Source of the DNA: Flavobacteriaceae bacterium
GTDB lineage: Bacteria; Bacteroidota; Bacteroidia; Flavobacteriales; Flavobacteriaceae
Length of the DNA stretch: 8,063 nucleotides
NCBI GenBank assembly: GCA_013042255.1
Contig: JABDQK010000215.1
Location: forward strand, 1-8,063
Direction: 5' to 3'
Shown here piece by piece: positions 1 through 4,607 of the stretch. Made by a program: the position numbers and the translations under genes. The notes under the pieces are model-generated. The model made no database searches. It was not told the origin of the DNA and worked only from the letters and a program-made list of their open reading frames with translations. How positions within the stretch are numbered: position 1 is the stretch's first letter; every line of letters begins with the position of its first letter.

Positions 1-270
1 GAGATCAGTATACTGAATATGTTGCAAAGGGTTCCCGGTGTTACGGTTAGGGGGAATGTGGTGCGGGTTTTTGGCCCGAATTCATTTTCTAATACGACAG
101 AACCATTATTTCTGATTAACGGAGCAGTCTATAGTGGCGGGTTATCTGGTATTTTAGGAAGTATCAACCCGGATGATGTAAAATCCATCGAGGTGTACAA
201 AACACCTGCAGAATTAGGCCTCTATGGGGCCAGAGGGGCTAATGGGGTTATAAATATTATACTTAGGTAA
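1..270 (+). CDS. C-terminal end of a TonB-receptor plug-domain protein (5' end off window)
   Basis: The frame is open from base 1 (residues E-I-S-I-L-N before the first ATG at 19), so this is the 3' part of a longer gene. The visible 89 residues are the second half of a TonB-dependent receptor plug domain: ILNMLQRVPGVTV, then PLFLINGAVY, INPDDVKSIEVYK and the closing GLYGARGANGVINI, the usual SusC/RagA-type plug ending. The protein stops three residues later (ILR, then TAA), so no 22-strand barrel follows. It cannot be a complete outer-membrane transporter unless the chain is broken. In Bacteroidota, plug domains also occur at the C-terminus of non-barrel proteins, for example behind carboxypeptidase-like regulatory or macroglobulin-type domains, and this is the likely class. 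The missing N-terminus prevents a choice. The gene is convergent with the 311-556 gene. Confidence 0.8.
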   Translation, partial: EISILNMLQRVPGVTVRGNVVRVFGPNSFSNTTEPLFLINGAVYSGGLSGILGSINPDDVKSIEVYKTPAELGLYGARGANGVINIILR

Positions 271-310
271 GTGTAATATCGGCTTTCTACTCGATATAAT
301 TATCTAAGGA

Positions 311-556
311 TCAGGCAGCAGAGGCGATTTCTTTATGTTTTTTTCGGCTTCTTATTTGTACAAATTTCTTTAAGGCAAAACCGAGTATGGCCTGTAGGAA
401 AACATTTTCTATTTTTTTGCTAAAGTGGGTCGGTGACAGCGTTTGTTTTACTGCCTGAGTGTTTAGTTTTATATGTTCCCAATCCAATTTACGCTGCAAC
501 TCGAGAATTTCAAGTTGCTGGTTTATCTCTTCAAATGAACTGTATCTCTTATTCAT
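311..556 (-). CDS. Small DUF6327-like protein, third gene of the YtxH/holin operon
   Basis: A predicted 81-residue protein starting MNKRYSSFEEINQQLEILEL. The N-terminal (Y/K)SSFEEI..QLEIL.LQ pattern followed by a charged helix (about residues 8-33) resembles the small flavobacterial family DUF6327. A short hydrophobic stretch, FLQAILGFALKKFV, follows at about residues 53-66, and the tail is basic (QIRSRKKHK). I chose the ATG at 556 because it overlaps the upstream stop as ATGAATAA, a typical coupled arrangement. The frame could also start at an ATG at 568 or a TTG at 571, giving a deeper overlap. It is the last gene after the YtxH-like and holin-like genes and is probably cotranslated with them. 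Molecular function is unknown. A role at the inner face of the membrane is inferred from neighbours and the hydrophobic patch. The family name is from memory and only moderately certain. Confidence 0.7.
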   Translation of the reverse strand: MNKRYSSFEEINQQLEILELQRKLDWEHIKLNTQAVKQTLSPTHFSKKIENVFLQAILGFALKKFVQIRSRKKHKEIASAA

Positions 557-908
557 CGTTTTCGTCATCAAAAAAGTGGTTAGAAAATATTCTTAGTATA
601 GGTCTGTTGATACTATTGCGCATTAGGTAGAATACTACACCCAGAAGGAGATATACAGCACCAACAATCAGAAAACCATATACCGTATTATTCAATATGG
701 TTCCTAATGCCAGAGAAAGTGCCAGGCTTAAGAGCATTAAAGCAAGTAGTCCAAATATGCCAAGTAGAAATAATTTGGCAAAATAGGTCACAATGACCAT
801 GGATAGTTTAAAGCTCTTAAGCTTGGCGTATTCAACAGTTTCCTTCACATACGAATTTGTATGCTCATCTAATTCGGAGATATTATATTTTAGGTCGTTC
901 AGAACCAT
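549..908 (-). CDS. Holin-like membrane protein (Phage_holin_3_6 / DUF1469 family)
   Basis: A predicted 119-residue inner-membrane protein. An amphipathic N-terminal segment (residues 1-36, with NISELDEHTNSYVKETVEYAKLK) precedes a long hydrophobic helix at about 38-70 (FLLGIFGLLALMLLSLALSLALG) and a second at about 74-97. A short cytoplasmic tail ends in DDENDE. This is the architecture of the Phage_holin_3_6/DUF1469 family (YqjE type in enterobacteria). Despite the name, this family is a chromosomal stress-associated membrane protein and not evidence of a prophage. The gene starts 6 bases after the YtxH-like stop and its own stop overlaps the next start (ATGAATAA), so the three genes form one operon. 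The family's biochemical role is not established. A function in envelope or osmotic stress is inferred from the operon. Confidence 0.85.
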   Translation of the reverse strand: MVLNDLKYNISELDEHTNSYVKETVEYAKLKSFKLSMVIVTYFAKLFLLGIFGLLALMLLSLALSLALGTILNNTVYGFLIVGAVYLLLGVVFYLMRNSINRPILRIFSNHFFDDENDE

Positions 909-914
909 ATGAAC

Positions 915-1244
915 TTATTTTTGAAGTGCGGCATTTTTCTTTTTAAGGTCTTCCAATTTGCGCTCAAGGGTAGCAATTATATCATCTGCCTTGTAGCTCA
1001 TGTTGGAAACAGCTTCTTCAAGTTTATGCTCAAAATGCTCTTTCTTTTCATCAACGGTTTTAGTGAGTTCATCTTTCGCGTGGGTCAATCTTTCAGTGAG
1101 ATCATGCTTGGCATCATTCACTTTTGTTTTAATTTTTTTCCGCGTTTTTTTTCCTTCATCGGGCGCGTACAAAATTCCAATTCCTGCTCCTATTGCAGCT
1201 CCTGTTACAAGTGCTAATAAGACATTACCTGTGTTGTTTGTCAT
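915..1244 (-). CDS. YtxH-domain protein (membrane-anchored coiled coil)
   Basis: A predicted 109-residue protein. Residues 7-27 form a glycine/alanine-rich membrane helix (VLLALVTGAAIGAGIGILYAP). The hallmark LYAPDEGKKTRKKIK of YtxH (PF12732) follows, and the rest (about 35-109) is a charged, heptad-like helix rich in K, E and D that should form a coiled coil. YtxH proteins are general-stress proteins in Bacillus (sigma-B linked) and are widespread in Bacteroidota, where they often sit beside holin-like and DUF6327 genes as here. It is the first gene of the operon. The upstream 193-base gap carries a perfect TGACC-CA-GGTCA inverted repeat (1318-1335), making regulation by a Crp/Fnr-type factor likely. 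The start ATG at 1244 is the only sensible one because it immediately precedes the membrane helix. The exact function of the family is unknown. Confidence 0.88.
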   Translation of the reverse strand: MTNNTGNVLLALVTGAAIGAGIGILYAPDEGKKTRKKIKTKVNDAKHDLTERLTHAKDELTKTVDEKKEHFEHKLEEAVSNMSYKADDIIATLERKLEDLKKKNAALQK

Positions 1245-1289
1245 GACTTATGATTTAAAGAATTAATAAATGGTTTTTACTTAATACTC

Positions 1290-1297
1290 CTAAGTTA
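1290..1297 (-). promoter_or_regulatory. Putative -7 element of the YtxH operon promoter
   Basis: On the minus strand this reads TAACTTAG, matching the Bacteroidota -7 consensus TAnnTTTG at five of six fixed positions. Its centre lies exactly 33 bases downstream of the centre of the 1318-1335 inverted repeat. This would place transcription start near 1285, giving a leader of about 40 bases. No convincing -33 TTTG is seen, as is usual for activator-dependent promoters. The element is seen directly; promoter activity is inferred. Confidence 0.45.
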
Positions 1298-1317
1298 AAT
1301 AGGACATTCATCATGTG

Positions 1318-1335
1318 AAATGACCCAGGTCATTT
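1318..1335. promoter_or_regulatory. Perfect inverted repeat AAATGACC-CA-GGTCATTT, Crp/Fnr-like operator
   Basis: Two perfect 8-base arms (AAATGACC and GGTCATTT) flank a 2-base centre. The core fits TGA-N6-TCA, the half-site spacing recognised by Crp/Fnr-family dimers (compare Fnr TTGAT-N4-ATCAA). The repeat lies 82 bases upstream (centre to ATG) of the YtxH-like gene and is the most symmetrical of four such sites in the window, the others being at 2361-2374, 2417-2430 and 3035-3048. The regulator itself is not in the window. Confidence 0.6.
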
Positions 1336-1437
1336 TGAACGTTTTAAATTGCTTTTTTTTGGGGCAATAAAATTGTTTCTTAAGGAGGGTTTTTTCTATT
1401 AATTTTAAATGCCTTTCCATCTCAGAACCTTAGTGAA

Positions 1438-2310
1438 TTAGGCTGAGGCCGATTCAGCTTTGCTAACTCTTGCTGTATCTCTGACCACCAAAAAAGGTAT
1501 TTTGATATGATAGCCCAGCTGATCAACATTTTGCCTGTCGAGAATTCGTTCCAGAAGATTGTGTTTTTTGTTCATCATCGCCAGGAGTCCGAAGGATTCA
1601 TTTTCGAGATATGACAATACCGCATAGGGCATAAGGTCTTCCTGCAATTCAACAAACTCATGTTCGTAATTCCTTAGAAGATGGCTGAGGTGTTCCTTGT
1701 TTTTTAATTGCTCCTTTGCCAGTTCGAGGGTTTCCATTACATGGAGTACGGTAATAGCAGCACCGAACCGAGCGGCCAGACCGAGTATTTTTTGAAATTC
1801 TGACTCTTTGTATTCAGATTGGTAATCTGTTGGGAATAGTATTTTTTTAATGGGTGAGAAAACCGTGTTTGAAGGGATAACCAACACAGGAGCAGTAGCT
1901 TTTCGCAATACATAAACGGTATTGCTGCCTATAAATACTTCCTTAGCTCCAGTAGCCCCTTTGGTACCCATTACTACCAAGTCGATTTTCTTACTCTCGG
2001 AGATATCATTTATTTCATGACTCAGGATATTAAAGGCCGAAATAACCTCAAACCGGTGATCGGGATTTTTGGATATGCCTTTCATTTCAGATATAGTCTT
2101 TTCAAGTCCGTCCAGAGAGCGGTTGACCTCAGCATCGGGGACGGCACTGAAGGCAGGTCCGCCCAGCACATAATCGATTCGATAAATAGGGGGGGTATAG
2201 GTATGTAGAACGTAAAATGTGCAGGCTTCCTCTGCAAATAAGGCCAGCGCATAATTAATGGCATTCCTGGCAGTATCAGAGAAATCGGTAGGTAAAAGGA
2301 TCCTTTTCAT
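1438..2310 (-). CDS. Universal stress protein with two tandem Usp domains
   Basis: A predicted 290-residue cytoplasmic protein. Domain 1 (about 1-147) starts MKRILLPTDFSDTARNAINY, as Usp domains (PF00582) do. It carries the ATP-binding signature G-x2-G-x9-G-S-N at residues 115-130 (GTKGATGAKEVFIGSN) and ends in the APVLVIP strand. Domain 2 (about 153-280) restarts with PIKKILFPTDYQSEYKESE and ends IPFLVVRDTAR. Its loop (MMNKKHNLLERILDRQNVDQL) lacks the glycines of the ATP motif, so it probably does not bind nucleotide. Tandem Usp proteins of this size are usual in Bacteroidota and are induced in growth arrest, low oxygen or energy shortage. The gene is divergent from the DUF2267 gene, and an intergenic TGA-N6-TCA repeat at 2361-2374 sits at activator distance. 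It is separated by 193 bases from the YtxH operon, which appears to have its own promoter. Confidence 0.93.
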   Translation of the reverse strand: MKRILLPTDFSDTARNAINYALALFAEEACTFYVLHTYTPPIYRIDYVLGGPAFSAVPDAEVNRSLDGLEKTISEMKGISKNPDHRFEVISAFNILSHEINDISESKKIDLVVMGTKGATGAKEVFIGSNTVYVLRKATAPVLVIPSNTVFSPIKKILFPTDYQSEYKESEFQKILGLAARFGAAITVLHVMETLELAKEQLKNKEHLSHLLRNYEHEFVELQEDLMPYAVLSYLENESFGLLAMMNKKHNLLERILDRQNVDQLGYHIKIPFLVVRDTARVSKAESASA

Positions 2311-2330
2311 CTTTTATTCTTTTGTTTCTC

Positions 2331-2338
2331 TAAAAATA
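2331..2338 (-). promoter_or_regulatory. Putative -7 element of the universal stress protein promoter
   Basis: On the minus strand this reads TATTTTTA, five of six fixed positions of TAnnTTTG. Its centre is exactly 33 bases downstream of the 2361-2374 repeat, the same distance as at the YtxH operon. Predicted transcription start is near 2326, giving a leader of about 16 bases. The region is AT-rich, so the octamer alone would be weak evidence; the matched spacing is what supports it. Confidence 0.45.
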
Positions 2339-2360
2339 AGCTGCCAGAAAATAAAAAGGA

Positions 2361-2374
2361 ATGATCTCTATCAG
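2361..2374. promoter_or_regulatory. Crp/Fnr-like TGA-N6-TCA repeat upstream of the Usp gene
   Basis: The sequence ATGATCTCTATCAG contains TGA-TCTCTA-TCA. Its centre is 57 bases upstream of the Usp start codon. It is one of two such repeats in the 175-base divergent region, the other being centred 56 bases away at 2417-2430, so each gene has a promoter-proximal copy. The outer base is symmetrical on one side only (ATGA versus TCAG). Confidence 0.5.
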
Positions 2375-2416
2375 CTCTCCTAACTTATATCGTACTAATG
2401 ATTACCAATCAGGTAC

Positions 2417-2430
2417 ATGACGAGAATCAT
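2417..2430. promoter_or_regulatory. Crp/Fnr-like ATGA-N6-TCAT repeat upstream of the DUF2267 gene
   Basis: The sequence ATGACGAGAATCAT has perfect outer arms ATGA and TCAT around a 6-base centre. The centre is 62 bases upstream of the ATG at 2486. At the 33-base spacing seen in the other units the octamer is GATATTTA (2453-2460), matching TAnnTTTG at four of six fixed positions. A slightly displaced TATTTAAA at 2455-2462 keeps the TA but is weaker at the 3' half. Predicted transcription start is near 2465. Confidence 0.5.
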
Positions 2431-2485
2431 TTGAAATAGTAAGCGTAACAAGGATATTTAAAGAATAACCTTAAAACGTACTATC

Positions 2486-2938
2486 ATGGCACTTAAATTT
2501 AACGAATATGCAAAAGAAGGTAACAGTTTTTTAAAGGACTACGCCAAAGAAATGAATCTGGGAGAAAACACAGAAAAGGCCGGGAGGATTTTTTCATCAA
2601 TTATGCATGCCCTGAGGGATATTATTTCGCCTCAGGAATCACTTCAGTTCTTAGCTCAGTTACCGATGTTTCTCAAAGCGGTATATGTAAATGGCTGGAA
2701 TATGAAAAGGCCAAAGCTAAGAGTGAAAAAGATGGCAGAATTTATAGAACTCGTACGCAAACACGACGGAGTAGCAGCTGTTAATGATTTTGAATACAAT
2801 GATGAATTGGCCGAACGCTATATCGATACCACTTTTATATACTTGAGAAAGTATATCTCACTGGGTGAAATGGAGGACATCCGGGATGGCCTGCCCAAGG
2901 ATCTCAAAAGCATGATATACAGTAATTTAATGTTCTAG
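2486..2938 (+). CDS. DUF2267 domain protein
   Basis: A predicted 150-residue soluble, largely helical protein. It matches the usual layout of DUF2267 (PF10025). A first repeat has FLKDYAKEMNLGENTEKAGRI, then the hallmark IMHALRDIISPQESLQFLAQ with LPMFLKAVYVNGWN (about residues 38-72). A second, more divergent half has MAEFIELVRKHDG (about 83-95) and ends with LGEMEDIRDGLPKDLKSMIY (about 126-145), which mirrors the first half's helix pair. Members commonly sit beside universal stress, Hsp20 and other dormancy or stress genes, as here. The molecular role is not established. The ATG at 2486 is the natural start, with no strong Shine-Dalgarno sequence. It is the first plus-strand gene of the divergent pair with Usp; Hsp20 lies 184 bases downstream and seems to have its own regulatory site. 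Confidence 0.85.
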   Translation: MALKFNEYAKEGNSFLKDYAKEMNLGENTEKAGRIFSSIMHALRDIISPQESLQFLAQLPMFLKAVYVNGWNMKRPKLRVKKMAEFIELVRKHDGVAAVNDFEYNDELAERYIDTTFIYLRKYISLGEMEDIRDGLPKDLKSMIYSNLMF

Positions 2939-3034
2939 GTTTAAAAGCAGTTATCTGTATATTTTAAAAGGACATGTCTCCGGAGAGGAACCGAAGAAGG
3001 TGGGAATGGTTTATCAGGGATTCAGTTGTGTAAG

Positions 3035-3048
3035 CTGACATAAATCAT
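3035..3048. promoter_or_regulatory. Crp/Fnr-like TGA-N6-TCA repeat upstream of hsp20
   Basis: The sequence CTGACATAAATCAT contains TGA-CATAAA-TCA. Its centre is 81.5 bases upstream of the Hsp20 ATG, nearly the same as the YtxH repeat relative to its gene (82). The octamer TACCTTGC (3071-3078) is centred exactly 33 bases downstream and matches TAnnTTTG at four of six fixed positions, predicting a start near 3083 and a leader of about 40 bases. This suggests Hsp20 is transcribed independently of the DUF2267 gene. The rest of the 184-base gap holds no gene I can support. Confidence 0.45.
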
Positions 3049-3122
3049 AGGAAATACTCAGGGCTTGTAATACCTTGCTTTCTGACCATTTAACGGATTG
3101 TTTAACCTAAATTTTCAAGACC

Positions 3123-3593
3123 ATGACACTTGTTAGATTTAAAAATCGGAATCGCCCCTTTACCAATTTGATTACCTCCGATTTCTTCGACATGGAAGAT
3201 TTCTTCGATAATCGATTTTGGAAAAAAGGGTTAGTAAATGAAGATTTCTGGAATGGACGTTCAGGAGAACCTGCTCTTAACATCAGGGAGGAAGATCGTC
3301 ATTTCGAAATAGAACTTGCCGCTCCGGGTTTCGAAAAAAAAGACTTCGACGTATCTATTGAAAACGGTTATTTGACTATCAAGGCCGAAAAAGAGGATAC
3401 CGAGGAAACCAAAAAAGAGAATTATACAAGGAAAGAGTTTTCCTATAATTCTTTTGAAAGATCACTACAGTTACCGGAAAATGTATTGGAAGACAAAATT
3501 AAAGCCAAATACAATGACGGTATTCTGAGCTTTAAAGTCCTTAAAAAGGAAGAAGCTAAGAAATTAAAACCCAAAAAAGTGGAAATTGCATGA
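3123..3593 (+). CDS. Small heat-shock protein, Hsp20/alpha-crystallin family
   Basis: A predicted 156-residue cytoplasmic holdase chaperone. The N-terminal arm (1-48) is aromatic and acidic, with SDFFDMEDFFDNRFW and VNEDFWNG, as expected of the substrate-binding arm. The alpha-crystallin domain spans about 50-142: PALNIREEDRHFEIELAAPG, then DFDVSIENGYLTIKAEKE, FSYNSFERSLQLPENV, and the conserved A-x-x-x-D-G-I-L motif (AKYNDGILSFKV, 128-139). The C-terminal VEI (153-155) is a variant of the I-x-I anchor that packs on a neighbouring subunit. Length is normal for bacterial sHsps, which assemble into large oligomers and hold unfolding proteins for DnaK/ClpB. The gene is last before the bidirectional terminator at 3615-3674. 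Its upstream repeat at 3035-3048 links it to the same putative regulator as Usp and DUF2267. Confidence 0.95.
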   Translation: MTLVRFKNRNRPFTNLITSDFFDMEDFFDNRFWKKGLVNEDFWNGRSGEPALNIREEDRHFEIELAAPGFEKKDFDVSIENGYLTIKAEKEDTEETKKENYTRKEFSYNSFERSLQLPENVLEDKIKAKYNDGILSFKVLKKEEAKKLKPKKVEIA

Positions 3594-3614
3594 CACGATC
3601 CCCACTTTAAAGGT

Positions 3615-3674
3615 TGCCCTCCTGCTCATGATGATTGCTTATATTAAAAAAGCCCCCGCAGGAGGGCATTTTTA
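3615..3674. terminator. Hairpin terminator between convergent hsp20 and slipin genes
   Basis: TGCCCTCCTGC (3615-3625) is the perfect reverse complement of GCAGGAGGGCA (3658-3668), and T5 (3669-3673) follows, forming a plus-strand terminator for hsp20 with a 32-base loop. Inside, a second hairpin is possible: GCCC (3652-3655) pairs with GGGC (3664-3667), plus a C-G pair past one C/A mismatch, closing on GCAG. It is preceded by A6 (3646-3651). Read on the minus strand, this inner hairpin is followed by T6 and could terminate the slipin transcript. The two structures share the 3658-3668 strand and exclude each other. Confidence 0.8.
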
Positions 3675-3712
3675 TTGTGTATTCCTTTAATTTCTATCCA
3701 TCAAAAAGGCCT

Positions 3713-4450
3713 TCATTCCTTTGATTTTCTCGGTAATACTTCTTCTGGGAATGGGAACAGAATTGTTGAATTCTTTTCTGCTGCGATATTAGAAAGGGTT
3801 TGATACAATCGCAGTTTGATTGCAGAAGGTGACTGATCTATCTTTTTCCCGGCCTGCAACAGCATATCTGCTGCCTGTTCTTCAGCCTGTGCTAAGATGA
3901 TACGGGCTCTTCTCGATCTTTCAGCCTCAGCCTGGTTGGCCATCATCCTTCGCATGTTTTCAGGTAACTGTATATCCTTGATCTTTACATCGATTATCTC
4001 AATACCCCATTGATGAGTTTCACTTTCAACAATCGCTTTAATATTTTTCCCCATCTCTTCTCTTTTAGATAAAATGGTATCCAGTTCTACCTTACCACAA
4101 ACGTCCCTCAGGGCAGCCTGAGACAGTTGCGTTATAGCGAAGGAAAATTCCTCCACTTCAAGCACGGCTTTTTCAGGATCTCTTATTTGAAAAAAGACCA
4201 CCCCATCGATACTACAGGGCACGTTGTCTTCTGTCATAACCTCCTGGGAAATGATATTGATGGTGATCACCCTAATGTCTACCACCTGAATAGTCTCCAC
4301 AATAGGGATGATCCACCGAAAGCCGGGATTAAGCGTCTTCACATACTTCCCAAACCGGAATTTAAGAGCGCGTTTATATTCAAAAATTATCCGAATCCCC
4401 GCAAGCAGGAATAAGAAAAGAATTAACAGGAAAAACATCATGGGATTCAT
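3713..4450 (-). CDS. Slipin / stomatin-like SPFH (Band 7) membrane protein
   Basis: A predicted 245-residue protein. One N-terminal membrane helix (about 4-22) is followed by the SPFH/Band 7 domain: FEYKRALKFRFGKYVKTLNPG (23-43), the IIPIVETIQVVDIRV segment, SQEVMTEDNVPCSIDGVVFF, and the helix QAALRDVCGKVELDTILSKR. The slipin core WGIEIIDVKIKDIQLPENM (148-166) leads into a coiled-coil region, ANQAEAERSRRARIILAQAE. The C-terminus has the typical LYQTLSNIAAEKNSTILFPF. Length fits prokaryotic slipins (about 250). These proteins oligomerise at the membrane and organise lipid microdomains; many are paired with an NfeD protein and a membrane serine protease. No NfeD gene is adjacent here. It is transcribed toward the 3615-3674 terminator, 157 bases downstream of the DUF998-like gene and possibly from its own promoter (4522-4529). 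Confidence 0.92.
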   Translation of the reverse strand: MNPMMFFLLILFLFLLAGIRIIFEYKRALKFRFGKYVKTLNPGFRWIIPIVETIQVVDIRVITINIISQEVMTEDNVPCSIDGVVFFQIRDPEKAVLEVEEFSFAITQLSQAALRDVCGKVELDTILSKREEMGKNIKAIVESETHQWGIEIIDVKIKDIQLPENMRRMMANQAEAERSRRARIILAQAEEQAADMLLQAGKKIDQSPSAIKLRLYQTLSNIAAEKNSTILFPFPEEVLPRKSKE

Positions 4451-4521
4451 AACAATTCTATTTAAAATTAAAATTCAGTTCTATATGCACGCACCGAATT
4501 ACGGAGTAACTGGCCCTCTTT

Positions 4522-4529
4522 TAAAGATA
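4522..4529 (-). promoter_or_regulatory. Possible -7 element upstream of the slipin gene
   Basis: On the minus strand this reads TATCTTTA, five of six fixed positions of the Bacteroidota -7 motif TAnnTTTG. It lies 72 bases upstream of the slipin ATG within the 157-base gap (4451-4607). No clear -33 TTTG was identified and no TGA-N6-TCA repeat is present. The identical octamer occurs upstream of the DUF998-like gene at 5314-5321. Confidence 0.3.
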
Positions 4530-4607
4530 CGAAAAAAGGAGAAGGCAACATCATCCAAAGCGCACTATAAATTAACCTGTCCCTGTCCTTGGAAATCCCT
4601 TATGTGA

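Noticed and set aside
276..297. Hairpin ATATCG / CGATAT between the convergent plug and DUF6327-like genes
   Set aside because: Only six AT-rich pairs with a 10-base loop and no T-tract, so not supported as a terminator.
433..630. Plus-strand 65-codon frame across the DUF6327-like and holin-like genes
   Set aside because: It is antisense to two better supported genes and shows no recognisable domain.
549..908. Holin-family annotation as a sign of a prophage
   Set aside because: The protein is of the DUF1469/YqjE-like type common in chromosomal stress operons, and no phage structural, lysis or integrase gene is nearby.
909..1266. Plus-strand reading frames opposite the YtxH gene (909-1217 and 1000-1266)
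   Set aside because: Low-complexity Phe/Ser-rich translations that are antisense shadows of the Lys/Glu-rich coiled coil.
1348..1368. ATTGC / GCAAT hairpin downstream of the Usp gene
   Set aside because: A five-base stem with an A-rich loop on the transcribed strand and no following T-run; at best a weak terminator.
2977..2986. Ten-base palindrome TCTCCGGAGA
   Set aside because: A single short palindrome with no second copy noticed and no promoter relation; could be chance.
2974..3033. Small frame encoding 19 residues (MSPERNRRRWEWFIRDSVV) between the DUF2267 and Hsp20 genes
   Set aside because: Too short to judge, no ribosome binding site, no known family; more likely chance.
4127..4607. 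Two plus-strand frames opposite the slipin gene
   Set aside because: They overlap a clear SPFH protein and their translations show no family-like pattern.
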